The position numbers and the translations under genes are program-made. A stretch of 42,608 nt of DNA from Coemansia sp. RSA 487 (Eukaryota; Kickxellomycota; Kickxellomycetes; Kickxellales; Kickxellaceae): assembly GCA_027577595.1 (NCBI GenBank), contig JANBRJ010000124.1, positions 1 to 42,608 of the forward strand, written 5' to 3'. Of the stretch, positions 20,146 to 30,701 are shown one piece after another. The notes under the pieces are model-generated. The model made no database searches. It was not told the DNA's origin and saw nothing but the letters and a program-made list of their open reading frames with translations. Within the stretch, counting starts at the first letter, position 1. Every line of letters begins with the position of its first letter.

Positions 20146-21034
20146 TCATCTAGAAGAGTCAAGTGATCTGGCGCGCTTCGAGATGCGGGACAGAAAGTTG
20201 TGCGCATCAGCCAGCGTCGCGTTGGGCTGGTCGACCACGCAAAAAGTTTGCTCCTGGCGGCGCTGCTGTGCAGTGACCCAGCCCTTGTCTTGCATCCGCA
20301 CACACACCGAAACACCATCGTCATTCTCTCGATGCTTCACGAGTTCGGCGTTCACCGCAGACAATGCGGTTCTTACGTTCTCTGGCAGCAGCAGCAGCGA
20401 CTGCTGCCTTGATTCTCCTCCAGCTTCTCGTTTGCCTTTCCCATTGTCGACCAACCCCATGAATGATCGGTTGACTGGCATCGTATCCTGACGTCGCCAG
20501 TTTGTCAATGTAGTTGCAAGACGTTGCATGTTCTCATTTCCATCTCGTCTGTCTTTTTCTGCCACCCTTTCTTCTTTGTGGTACATGTACGGCGGAATTC
20601 GCCGCTGCTTCGCCAGCTGTACCTCGCTTTGCTGCTGCGCCCGAATCTCGCCCACGTCTCGCCGCGTTGCTGCTTGAAGGCTCTCGGCGTATCGCAGTAT
20701 TGCGCTCTCGATTGCCAGGGTTTCGTTTTTACCAAAGCGCATGTCCTCCGCAGCGTGGATATTATCCGTAAGGGCGTCGTCCTCGTCAATCGTGGCAGCT
20801 GCGGCAGCTCTTCTTCTGCGCTCCTTACGCGCTCTGCGTCCACGTCTGTTGCCGCCAACAATCTCAGGATCATCGCTTGGCTCCATCTGCTTGCCCTTGC
20901 CTTTATCTATGCCGTTTGCATAGGTATAGTGTGTCTTTGGAGCGCCAAAGACAATGTACAGCATATCGCCATATTTGTACACCAGGGTCCTGCTACATCT
21001 GGTACCAATGTCTTCCATCTGCTGCTTCTGTTTC

Positions 21035-21085
<51 letters not shown>

Positions 21086-21096
21086 TTCTGCTGCTT

Positions 21097-21127
<31 letters not shown>

Positions 21128-23781
21128 TGCACCGGGGTACGAGTGGCTTGCATATCATGACCACATGGAGGAGGACCCTGCTGGCGACTGTTACTGCCAA
21201 CAAACAAGGGCAGCTCCAGCATCGCCGCAGGCCGTTGTTCATGAAACTGCTTATCTCGCCGCACTCTATTTCCACTGTCACCTGACTCGTCGTCATAAAG
21301 AAGTTTGACCAGGCGTGTATCGTAGAGCATTCCTTCAACAGCTCTGGGTGCAAGCACCACTCCACGTGAGCCATCCACACCAGCGCCATGCTCGTACACT
21401 GCAGGCATCTCTTCATCCATTGCAAGTCCCAGCTGATCGATCGTTTCTTGGTTATTTGACTCTGAGCCCGTTGGCTCCTCGGTGTCTTTTACTAGAATGT
21501 GCTCTGCGCGGTTACTGTCAGGCAGGTTGCTTTTGTCGGCCCTTTCTCTGGACGCCCCTGTGCCTGCACCAGGGAACGGATTCTCGCCAGTGAACAGAAA
21601 CGTCGAATCCATGTTGATTCCCGACGACGACTGCGGGGACGAGTAATGCACGTCTATTTTTGGGCGGCTGGCGCTTAGTTCCTCTACTTCCTCTTCCTCT
21701 TCTTGCTGTTGTTGCTGTTGCTGAGCACTGCCCCAGGACCAGGATGCTGGCCACCAGCTACGCAAAGATACCCGCGTGTCGTCGCGTAGCTGCGTCGACC
21801 CAGCCGTCCCAACGCTCGAAACGCCAGATGGTGTCCGCGAGTGCCTGGACAAATGTGGAGCTCGCGACAAAAACGAATAAGAGGGGTTCGATGTGCCGCC
21901 AAGTACATTGCCTTGCTGTATGGTGCTGGACCGCACTCTGCCTACGCTTGAGCGCTGCGCGATGGCGCGGGAAGGGCCTAGCGCTGGCGCTGCCGTGGCT
22001 GTTGTTCGGGTGGTTTTCACCGATGCCAGCGACCCCACAGACCACAGGGACTCGACGTCAGAGTCGCGCACAAGCATATCGCCGCGTGTCCCAGATGCAT
22101 CGATATCTGAGGCCGATATAACGTATTGGTCTATACTGTTGGTATGGTCTTGGTGCTGTTGAGATGCAGTCGATGCTATTGCTGGATCGGTGGCTGCAAA
22201 GACAGGATCTTCCTCTGGTGGGGTCGGTGGGTTTGGCTCGACCAGCAGATTGACTGCTCGTGAAAGAGCCTGGGATATGCCACCGCCTATTGCGTTGTTT
22301 GTTGGACTGTTTTGCCGCTGTTCGTCGATGCTGCTTCTATTGCTTGTGCTGCCGCTGTTGATGCACTCGTCGCTGGATATAGCACCATGCGAAACGCTGG
22401 GGCGCTGCTTGCTCTGCTGGCCACTCCACCCCCAAAGCCAGCTGCTCCCAGGAAACGCACCCCACCCACCTGCAGCACCAGCAGCAGTAGCAGTAGCAGA
22501 AGAAGCAGCAGCAGCAGCAGCAGCAGCAAGGGGAGGGCGATTCGGTCTCTCTGCTGTCCGTGATGAACCAGCAGAAAGAACAGATGCTGGCCTGCTGGGC
22601 GGCGACATTGGGTTCTGGCGTAACTTTCCACGCAAATCGCCAGTCGTTTCTGACGCTGTCTTCTTGGCCGCTACATCAAAAACTGGGGCATATACTGCTC
22701 GCGACCATGCAACCAGCGCACGCAAAAGGTGCGCCTTATCTTCAGCCTGACCATTATCTACGGATCCCGCCGAATCAGGCAGCAGCCAGCTAGACCACAC
22801 AATCTCATAACCACGCCAAAGAACAACAGCATCGTGGACAAGCGGCCCCGGTTGCTGCTGCTGCTGCTGCTTCATCTCATTGCTTGGTTCTACATCTGTA
22901 GAAAGTAATGAAAGGTCACGCCAAAACTCCTCGAATCCGCCTAAACTGATCGACCCTAAATGCAACTGAGGCAAGGGCTGCACTGAGTGCAAGAGATCCA
23001 GTTCCAAGCCAGCCTTCGGATCCCATCGGCTGTCCCAAGCCCACATCGTTCTGCCGAAAAACAAATCGAGCTGCCGCTTGACCAATTGCCGAACAGCCGT
23101 CGTTCTGTTATGCATTACGCGACTAATCGGACCAAAGAGCATCCTGAACGCCCAGTACTCTTGCCTGAGCCATGCTTCCAGGGCGCTATCAGATATTTGC
23201 GAGTCTAGAAACTCTATCGAGTAAGCATCCTTCTCCTTGCCGTAGGGACGGACGCGGCGTGGGAGTACCACGGATAGCTGGATAAGAATACCTGGCTCTG
23301 GCTGGAATATCAGTGTACGTCGTTTCTCTGAATGCACTATGTGAAATCGACGTGAATCGGCGCCAAAGGTCCCTGCAAAGGCAAGCAGCGCCGCACCAAG
23401 GCCTATCTCTCGTAGCTTCATGTCCAGCGAAACAACGCGCTCGCGGGTAGTTGCAGCATTATCCTCAGATTTTGTACTGCTATTGTCAGTAGCTATCACT
23501 CGACTTGTAGGCGACCTGGAGACTCGTCGCCCTGCTGCTGCTGCTGTTGCTGTTATCGCCAAAGAGCCTGTGGAGGTCTCGGTTACATTATTGCCACCAG
23601 AGGACCGTCGACGCAGATGCACATTGCGTGCAAAGTAGTCATTTGCAGAGTACGGGTAAAATGCAGGTAGCGTTGCTGCTGCATAGAATAAAAGCTGTTC
23701 ATGGGCAGATTCCTCATCAGCTCCCAGCGACGGACAGAATACAGCAAAATGAGATAGCGCTGCAGGATATACCGGCGCCAT
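20146..23781 (-). CDS. CCZ1: CCZ1-like vacuolar fusion protein (Mon1-Ccz1 subunit)
   Basis: A 1,211-residue protein whose ends match CCZ1/HPS4-type proteins. Ccz1 pairs with Mon1 as the guanine-nucleotide exchange factor for Rab7/Ypt7 on late endosomes and vacuoles. The N-terminus opens with FAVFCPSLGADEESAHEQLLFY at residues 12-33, the hallmark of the first longin domain, and continues with IVHSEKRRTLIFQPEPGILIQLSVVLPRR and a long helical segment (about 145-275). The C-terminus (VCVRMQDKGWVTAQQRR and a closing helix) matches the family's last domain. Between them lies a long disordered middle with Ser/Ala/Thr runs, a Glu run and a glutamine/lysine tract near residues 884-920. The protein is far longer than yeast Ccz1 (about 700 residues) because of these inserts. 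ATG at 23781. It diverges from the SH3-EH gene. Confidence 0.8.
21022..21133 (-). repeat. CAG/AAG tract coding for Gln/Lys repeats in CCZ1
   Basis: On the minus strand, groups of two to six CAG codons alternate with single AAG codons, giving a block of about 37 Gln and Lys residues in the disordered middle of the protein. Likely unstable in length between strains. Confidence 0.9.
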
Positions 23782-24306
23782 TGCTCAGAAATATTACTAC
23801 TAATACGTGCAGAGCTATCAAATAAATATACAGTATAGCAATTTGAAAGAGCAATGAGCATGGAACTGGGATATTCCAAGAAACTTTGATGACGCCTTCT
23901 TTTCTACCTTCCAAAGCATTTCAAATGTCGTCTGATTTGATCTCCAAGACTGCGAGATCAATCAAGCAATATGTGCTATTTTTGGGGTGCAATGTGCATG
24001 AAGGCTGCTGGCACAGAGAACAGAGTGAAACACAAAACACTTTATAAATATTTTAAACTTTTTAGAACACAACAAAGAAAAACCTGCGCTCCCTTTCTAA
24101 CACTTTTATCTTTCTCTTGCACACACGTTTTTTTTATACAAAGCCTTTCCATCTTTTTGTCTCCTTTGAACAATATAAAGCTTATGTGTATGTGTCTTTG
24201 AAAGCTCTTGTATATTTTCTCTTCTTGCCTTCCTTGTATCAGTTTGATATTTGTAGTTCTACTCGACGTTTTCTTCTTTTTTTTCATTATTTGATTTTTT
24301 ACAGCA
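23782..24306. other. Shared divergent promoter, CCZ1 and SH3-EH gene
   Basis: A 525-base gap between two divergent ATGs. The half next to the SH3-EH gene is pyrimidine-rich and ends in TTTTTTACAG just before the ATG, which could be a 3' splice site of a leader intron or an ordinary T-rich leader. No gene is seen. Confidence 0.45.
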
Positions 24307-26535
24307 ATGCGCGCAAAAGCAATCTACGCCTGCGCGGCCGACAACAGCGGTGAGCTCACGTTTGAGGCCGACGATGTTCTGACCAACATTGAAGACTCTA
24401 GCGAGGACGGATGGCTCAGTGGCAGGGTGCAAAGAACCGGCGAGCGCGGACTCTTCCCTGTCGTCTATGCCGAGCTCCAACCCGAGTCTGGAGACGACCT
24501 GGTATTTCTGCGCAAGCTGCAGAGCCAGGGTCTTCTATCGTCCACTATGGAGCTTGAGGCGTTCCGGCGGGATCTGGACAGCGGTCTCTTACAAGCGCAG
24601 CGTCCGCCTGTGGCTGCGAAGCCAAGTGGACTGACAACGACTGTTAGTGCTAGGCGGTCGGCAAACACCATGACTGCCTCAGCTACTACAACAGACACGA
24701 GCAGCACGAGGACAGCTACATCGTCGCTGTACTCGGAATCGATCGAAACGACAACATCAACGCCCGGCTATGGTGCCGGCAATGATGTGCGTCCATCAGC
24801 TGCTTACCAGCAGAAGCCTCTTGTTACCTACAAGCCTGCGGTTATGCTGAAACCTCCCGCCTTGCCTCCAAAAACCACCAAACCGTTTGCCAAGCCAAGC
24901 CCCAGTTTTGTGGAAAGCAAGGATGCCGAGTTGGCCAGACAGCGTGAAGCCGATGCAGCACGCGCTTGGGAGCAAGCGCATTTGGCAAAGAAGCCCACCA
25001 CGCTGTCCGAGTCACGTGAGGCCGCTCGTCTGATATCCGGACTGTCAACCAACACCTCTACCTCCAACAATCGCTTGCAGCAATCGCAGATGAAATACGA
25101 ACGGCAAGGGCAGTTTAAAAAGCCTGAAGTCCCGGCCAAACCTGCCAGCATTCGCAGCCCCACTGCTGGCAGTGTGGTCAACAAGGAAATGGAAGAGCGC
25201 AAGCATGACCAGGAGCGTGAAGAAGCCGACCTTTGGGAAGCAAAGCATGGTATCGGAGCAAAGTCATCAGCAAGGTCAGAAAGCGCTGCGTTCTCTGTGA
25301 ACAGCTCGTCAAATGGCGCTAGTTCTGGATTTGTCAAACCAGCCTGCAGACGAACACCACCTGTAGTTCCTGTCAAGCCGCTAGTAAAGCCAAGGTCCCC
25401 GATCGCAACCAAACCTGCTGTCCAGGCTAGAACCATAGTCCCTGCAAAGCCAGCGCTTCAGCAAAGAGTTGCTGTGGTTCCTGCCAAGCCAGTATACCAA
25501 TCGCCGCCTGTGATCCCACCAAAGTCAGCGGCTGCTCTAAGCGCCGCTGCAAACACAAGCACCAAGACCGTCACTAGACAAAACACATACTCCTCGGAAA
25601 GAACCAGTAGCATGACATCATCTACGGCCGCGGCACCAGCAAACCCCGCGGTTATACCCAACCCGCCGGAACTTCCGTATAATTCCGTCAGAGCCGCTAC
25701 TCGCGAGCGTATCAAGTCAAAGGAGGAGGAAGAGATTATCTACTCAGCCGACCCTGGAGCGATTGCTAACCCTCCTGCACTCCCATACAGTGCAAAGCGC
25801 ACGGCAATCAAGGAACAGAGCCAAGAGTACGAGTACGAGTACGAGTCGCATAGCAGCGGCAACCCGGCAAATGCTATAAACCCGCCTTCGCTCCCATTCA
25901 GACAAGGCAGCTACTCGTCTGCTGAGCCGTTCAACCCGATCGAAAGCAAGATGCAGCCAAGCCCGCAGCGCCTTATCAGCAGAATCAACAGCGGATCAAA
26001 CGTCGGACAGAACGGGGGATTTGAGGATAGTTTTGATCCGCTCAAAAGCCAGACGTCCATGTCTACCGCCCTGACCAGTCGCCCTATTCCGCAGGCTGTA
26101 AGCAGAGTAGCTACCAACAACGGCCCCCGTTCTATTGGATCTCCCGGAGACTCATTTAACCGCACTACCACGAACACGTTCCATTCGTCGTCGTCCTATA
26201 GCAGTAGCGTGACCACCACAACAAGCATTGATTCGAGGAGCACTATCCCCGATGATGCGCTCTCGAGGTACACGCATTTGTTCAGCAAACTGAACAAGCA
26301 GTTTGGGAAGCGTGGATACCTGACCACAAGCGAGGTGCGTGCGGTGGTTGCCAACAGTAAATTGCCCGAAGATCAGATGCGCCATATCTTGGCTCTGTCC
26401 GACCGGAACTTGAACGGAAAGTTCGGTCCTGGCGAATTCAACCTGATTATGCACTTGGCTGACACTGCGCTGCGCCGTGATCCGATTCCGGACTCGATCC
26501 CTGTTGATCTTCTGCATGCTGCATATGCCAGATAG
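24307..26535 (+). CDS. SH3 and EH domain adaptor protein
   Basis: A 742-residue adaptor, probably of the endocytic/actin machinery. Residues 5-57 are an SH3 domain (AIYACAADNSGELTFEADDVL, then DGWLSGRVQRTGERGLFPVVYAEL). Residues 60-640 are disordered and proline-rich, with repeated PxKP units (VPAKPALQ, VPAKPVYQ, PVKPLVKP), a charged AEL-R-READ-like coiled segment near 215-245, and three NPPxLP(Y/F) units near 458, 487 and 525. Residues 648-735 form an EH domain: helix THLFSKLNKQFGKRGYLTTSEVR and the EF-type loop DRNLNGKFGPGEF, which keeps the calcium-binding acidic and Gly positions; EH domains bind NPF peptides. Irs4/Tax4-type yeast proteins also carry a C-terminal EH domain but, to my knowledge, no SH3. 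Orthology is uncertain. It converges with the next gene. Confidence 0.85.
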   Translation: MRAKAIYACAADNSGELTFEADDVLTNIEDSSEDGWLSGRVQRTGERGLFPVVYAELQPESGDDLVFLRKLQSQGLLSSTMELEAFRRDLDSGLLQAQRPPVAAKPSGLTTTVSARRSANTMTASATTTDTSSTRTATSSLYSESIETTTSTPGYGAGNDVRPSAAYQQKPLVTYKPAVMLKPPALPPKTTKPFAKPSPSFVESKDAELARQREADAARAWEQAHLAKKPTTLSESREAARLISGLSTNTSTSNNRLQQSQMKYERQGQFKKPEVPAKPASIRSPTAGSVVNKEMEERKHDQEREEADLWEAKHGIGAKSSARSESAAFSVNSSSNGASSGFVKPACRRTPPVVPVKPLVKPRSPIATKPAVQARTIVPAKPALQQRVAVVPAKPVYQSPPVIPPKSAAALSAAANTSTKTVTRQNTYSSERTSSMTSSTAAAPANPAVIPNPPELPYNSVRAATRERIKSKEEEEIIYSADPGAIANPPALPYSAKRTAIKEQSQEYEYEYESHSSGNPANAINPPSLPFRQGSYSSAEPFNPIESKMQPSPQRLISRINSGSNVGQNGGFEDSFDPLKSQTSMSTALTSRPIPQAVSRVATNNGPRSIGSPGDSFNRTTTNTFHSSSSYSSSVTTTTSIDSRSTIPDDALSRYTHLFSKLNKQFGKRGYLTTSEVRAVVANSKLPEDQMRHILALSDRNLNGKFGPGEFNLIMHLADTALRRDPIPDSIPVDLLHAAYAR

Positions 26536-26782
26536 AACTGTTGCTTTAGTTCCAAGGTTTATTGAAGACCAAATATATCATTTTAGTTTTCTCTATTAAA
26601 CCATATATTTCATTCTAAACTTTTTGCAATTTGCAACATCAACCCAGCGTAATAACTCTCTGCTTGGACATTGTTTGATTCTATTTTTTTTTCCTTTCCG
26701 TATGTTAAATACGACAGAAACGCAGATTTCAATTAATGACCATAAAAAGGTTGCTGGTTTAGTCTTCTGGTTGGTTAAATAG

Positions 26783-28336
26783 TCAGGCTCCACACAGATG
26801 GTTGAAGAAAACTTGGTTTTCGGTCTCGACAATCTCTGAGCGTACATGGTTCGACGCACAGACCACTGCTTGTTTGCGCGTTTCGTATGGCAGGTTTTCC
26901 GAAATAGCTGAAACATCCCAAACACTAACCTTGTGCTTGGCACCAAGGCGGCTCTTGAATTTGTCGATTGCCTGCTGATCAAAAGACTTGTTGCGGAGCC
27001 TTGAAAACTTTCTCTTTTTGGTACTGGCATCCGACCTGCAACAATAGTACTGCCCTGTGCGTACAATAATCTCTGTCCTTGCGCTATATCCATGCTTGAT
27101 GTAATCGACTAGGAGATCCAAATAGCGAAGAAAGAGTTCGCGAGACAAGAATGCAGAGTCCCAGTTAATCAGCGAAAAGACCGCCACTTGCGGGTGTCCA
27201 TAAGCAGTCTCGATTTTGTTGTCTTTAAAGACGTCTTGCCAGTCCACATGCTGCTTCTCCATCAATCCTTCCCATTTGTGGAAGAAGATTCTGGATTTGT
27301 TTGCTGGCGCTGAAGTTTCGCTGAATGTGCCATTAGGTGTACGGCCTCCATCGAGTGGATCCATGTCGATGAAAGACCTACGTGCCTCAGCACTGAACCG
27401 TTCAAATGGATCCTTATGGTCTTCGCAAATGCATCCGGTCGTGTTGTGCTCCTCCGCCGTGCCGCACCACTCGCCCAGTGTCGTGATCTTTTTTAAATAC
27501 CGCCTCGTGTTGGAGTCTCCAAACAGGTGCATGTTTGGGTACTTTTCAAGCAAGCACTGGGCAAAGTCTTTGTAGCTAATCCGCTTTAACTGGCAATTGT
27601 ACGGCATCCAAATTCGGTTGTTGTTGTCTGGCAGTGGCAGTGTTGTGACGTCAAAGGGGATATCATCGACGGATACCCATCTCCCTTCCGGATCACTGAC
27701 TCTGCACTGAGGCAACTGCAAGTAATTGCTTAAACTGTATGGGCTAGCGCCGTATCTGTCAACAACTGGTATTTCGAGCAGATACGAAACATACAGCTTC
27801 TCGGGAATGTACGGTTGCGGCTCCTGTGGGTCTTCTGGATTCCACTGAGCATCTCTAAATTCTACGTATCCTTTTGGACGGTAAGTATCCACGTCTCTCA
27901 AAAGCACGTCGGCCTCGTACACATGTGTGCTGAATCTAGCATCATTGCGCATATCGTTTGCCGGATTCAGCTCTACAGGGACACTGATTCCGGTGCTGTT
28001 TCCGACAAGGTCCAGCATGACGCTGTCCCACGGTGTGCCCGGGAACGGTGCAAACAGCATTGGCTTGCTCTTGTCGGCATCATTGGGAACCACCACACGT
28101 ATGCAGACAGTCTCGCCTACGTCTATTGAAAAGGGCAGGCCCTGTATATCGACAAACGCCGGCGACTCATTGCTTGCAATGTCCCAGTACTGCGGCGGAA
28201 TCGGAATATCCCTACACTTGCGCGAACGACGATGTGTGCTTAGTATTCTAATGGGCCAACTCCACATGGACATCACCAAAGTGATCAAAAGTAGAGCCAA
28301 CAGTACTAATATAAGCTTTTGTCTCTCTCGCCGCAT
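26783..28336 (-). CDS. Type II membrane SGNH / PC-esterase-like protein
   Basis: A 517-residue protein from the ATG at 28336 (the frame extends upstream only to a TTG). Residues 7-28 form one membrane segment after a basic N-terminus, a type II signal anchor. Residues 55-200 look like an Ig/filamin-type beta domain with a YEADVLLRDVDTYRPKGYVEF strand series, as in NXPE-family proteins. The rest resembles the SGNH-fold PC-esterase domain: LFGDSNTRR at 271-279 supplies the nucleophile S275, and SNHVRSEIVETENQVFFNHLC at 495-515 supplies the late His block (H497). The exact DxxH acid is not obvious, so activity is uncertain. Possible N-glycosylation sequons occur at N56, N113, N298, N335 and N346. 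Members modify glycans or wall polymers in the secretory pathway; substrate unknown. Confidence 0.7.
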   Translation of the reverse strand: MRRERQKLILVLLALLLITLVMSMWSWPIRILSTHRRSRKCRDIPIPPQYWDIASNESPAFVDIQGLPFSIDVGETVCIRVVVPNDADKSKPMLFAPFPGTPWDSVMLDLVGNSTGISVPVELNPANDMRNDARFSTHVYEADVLLRDVDTYRPKGYVEFRDAQWNPEDPQEPQPYIPEKLYVSYLLEIPVVDRYGASPYSLSNYLQLPQCRVSDPEGRWVSVDDIPFDVTTLPLPDNNNRIWMPYNCQLKRISYKDFAQCLLEKYPNMHLFGDSNTRRYLKKITTLGEWCGTAEEHNTTGCICEDHKDPFERFSAEARRSFIDMDPLDGGRTPNGTFSETSAPANKSRIFFHKWEGLMEKQHVDWQDVFKDNKIETAYGHPQVAVFSLINWDSAFLSRELFLRYLDLLVDYIKHGYSARTEIIVRTGQYYCCRSDASTKKRKFSRLRNKSFDQQAIDKFKSRLGAKHKVSVWDVSAISENLPYETRKQAVVCASNHVRSEIVETENQVFFNHLCGA

Positions 28337-28477
28337 CTCTACTGATATATAAGTACGATCACAATAATAAAAATGATAAATGGAAGTTAAAGGAAATGCC
28401 CTGAAATTTCGCGAGAAGATTTCTGGTTGCTGTCCTCGCAAAAGATAAAAACAACAACGACAACGACAACAAAACAA

Positions 28478-28821
28478 GCAATTTCCGTTTGAAATAGTCT
28501 ACGGTTTAGACCGCATGAAATCGTATATGCTTATTTTACATCCTTGTCAATCCATGATATCACACCACTGGGAGCTCATTCGCTGTATGCGACTGCCAAT
28601 TACAAAATACGTAATCAAATGTTTTCTTTTACAATGAACCAGACTTTTACAGCAGATCGTCATGTCTGTTTTAGATATATCCTGGTTTCACGCTGTAGCG
28701 AGCATTGCCACAAACGCTACCATGCATAAACTATGCATTTCAGAACCCTCAAAACAAATAAAATCGGCCGACCTTTGGTTAAAATTATAAAGTATAACAC
28801 TAACAATTTGAAAAAGGCAAT
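28478..28821. other. Intergenic, no gene recognised
   Basis: About 340 AT-rich bases between the start of the PC-esterase-like gene and the end of the F-box-like gene, both on the minus strand. No open frame with protein-like composition and no RNA gene was seen. Confidence 0.5.
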
Positions 28822-30393
28822 CTAGTAGACAAAAACGTGACTCAATGCTTTTATTAGCGACATCAAGTAGCTTTTCACGTATAAACGATTGCCTACACAA
28901 TCATATTTTCTCTGGAGCTTGATACTTGCAACACGCAAGCTCGATTCATGGATCCTTAGGCATATTGGTTCACTGTAGGAGCGCCTGGGCTTATTATACA
29001 CTGGAAGTCCTGATATGGAGATACTAACATTTCTGGCGTCGAGAACTAACAAACCGGTCATTATTTCCAGCATCTTTGCGACATCTTCAAAGTCAATTTC
29101 TGTATAAATCGTCAATATTTTGAGGAACGTCCAGCCGATGCCTGTAATGTCAAGGTGGGCACTGAATTCGGACAGCTCAAGTTTTGATCCTTCAGCTAAA
29201 TTAGGAACACAGAAGATATCATTTGCAAGTTCTATCGCATCAGTGGTTGACAGAACCACAAGAGAGTGCTTGTAAATAATACGTCTGAGCTGCGCTGATG
29301 GCTTTGTGTCGTAGAGTCGGATCACGTTGTTTGCTGGAAGTGTTATCTGAAGCCGCTTTAGGCTGGAAACTGATTCCAGTAGCTTGACTAGCAATGAGAA
29401 CGTGAATGAGCATGCCTCCACACTCACGTACTGAAGGCTTGGTGCATTTATAGAATAGAAGAACCTGTCGTAGGGACCAATCCAGGACCTTACATCTGTC
29501 TCAAACAGATTCATGCTTTGAACAACCTTGACATCCAGGCTTTCCAGACTGTCAAATTCAATGTGATTTCCGCCATTGGTCAACCAGTCCCAGGGCATAG
29601 AGTGCGACATGCATAAAAGTTTCAAGCTTTTCAGGTTTGCTGGCGAGAGTTTTGGCAGCACAGCATACCTGCTGCAGTCACAAAGTAGCGTCGCCCTTTC
29701 TATATTCTGCGCCAGCTTGGATACAGACGCTAGTGTGTACGTGTTACTGTCAATGCAATTCAACTGGTGTGCATAGTTATTCATTAATGCTACGCTGGCT
29801 GTGTAGCTTATGATATCCATAGCCGAAGACACAATCTTTAAATTTTGCACATGTGGTGTCAGCATATACAGCACTGCAGCTTGCATTTGAATTTTCTCTA
29901 GCCGCTCCAATACAAACGAATCAAGGATGCGTACATTTTCTTGAGCACTGAGCTCAAAATGCAAGCTATTTAATCCGCACAATATATTAGTATTTAGTTG
30001 GAGATTCAGTAACACGCTGTCAATGTTGGCAACTGGACTGAAGCAATAGTGAATTTTTATTTTGAGGACTCTTTTCCGCCTCATTAACAACTCTACTGCA
30101 GTGTCATTTTTGACGTTATTTGATATCAGAGCCAGATTTGATTTATTCATTGTCTTCAGGCTGGTAACACGAGATCTCTGATCTCCAAGCACATCCTCAT
30201 GGTTGTAATATATTTCAGAGGTGCTCTCCACTATCATGCATTTGTATACCAGCGGTCGTGCTATTTTTCTCCATCTTTTACAAACAGCCAACATAGGTAG
30301 CATCCTTTTCCAGTCCGCCAGGCTGCTACATTCGACGCCTAAAACGTGCTGAATAATATATCTTACGACATCTTCATTGACGGGTGTGCTCAT
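28822..30393 (-). CDS. F-box/LRR-like protein
   Basis: A 523-residue protein with an F-box-like N-terminus: residues 6-50 hold VNEDVVRYIIQHVLG, then MLAVCKRWRKIARPLVYKCMIVEST, the pattern of the Kickxellales-style F-box proteins that feed substrates to SCF ubiquitin ligases. The remainder consists of irregular leucine-rich stretches (for example LKSLKLLCMS, LESLDVKVVQS, LQYVSVEACSF, LKRLQITLP) at spacings of 25-40 residues, consistent with LRR-type repeats. No membrane segment or signal peptide. ATG at 30393 opens the F-box. The substrate is unknown. F-box identity is by pattern only and the helix pair is short, so moderate confidence. Confidence 0.65.
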   Translation of the reverse strand: MSTPVNEDVVRYIIQHVLGVECSSLADWKRMLPMLAVCKRWRKIARPLVYKCMIVESTSEIYYNHEDVLGDQRSRVTSLKTMNKSNLALISNNVKNDTAVELLMRRKRVLKIKIHYCFSPVANIDSVLLNLQLNTNILCGLNSLHFELSAQENVRILDSFVLERLEKIQMQAAVLYMLTPHVQNLKIVSSAMDIISYTASVALMNNYAHQLNCIDSNTYTLASVSKLAQNIERATLLCDCSRYAVLPKLSPANLKSLKLLCMSHSMPWDWLTNGGNHIEFDSLESLDVKVVQSMNLFETDVRSWIGPYDRFFYSINAPSLQYVSVEACSFTFSLLVKLLESVSSLKRLQITLPANNVIRLYDTKPSAQLRRIIYKHSLVVLSTTDAIELANDIFCVPNLAEGSKLELSEFSAHLDITGIGWTFLKILTIYTEIDFEDVAKMLEIMTGLLVLDARNVSISISGLPVYNKPRRSYSEPICLRIHESSLRVASIKLQRKYDCVGNRLYVKSYLMSLIKALSHVFVY

Positions 30394-30701
30394 GGATAAA
30401 AAAGGGAGAGGCGGGACTATACTATCAGGCGGAGAGGGAAAATATTAGACAAGGCTGGCAAATGTGGTGGAAAAAGTAGTATCTAGCACAGCAGCCATTG
30501 CTCTCCTTTATATACGCTGGATATGTGTGCAGAAAAGGATGGCACGAAGAGCAAAAACATAGGGATAGTATTGGAAAACATCCATATCCACGTCTTGATG
30601 CAAGGGCAAAAGGGCATGAGCAATAGCGTGGTCACAGTGAAGATGGCGAATGGAAATTCTAAAAGGGACAAGCAGCTTCTTTTTTTCTTTTCTCTTTGTA
30701 A
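30394..30701. other. Intergenic, no gene recognised
   Basis: About 310 bases between two minus-strand genes: the promoter of the F-box-like gene and 3' end of the ZNF830-like gene. An open stretch crosses it but has no protein-like signal. The segment at 30655-30700 is CT/T-rich. Confidence 0.45.

Noticed and set aside
20524-21285. 253-codon plus-strand frame with a long leucine run
   Set aside because: It is the antisense shadow of the CCZ1 glutamine tract.
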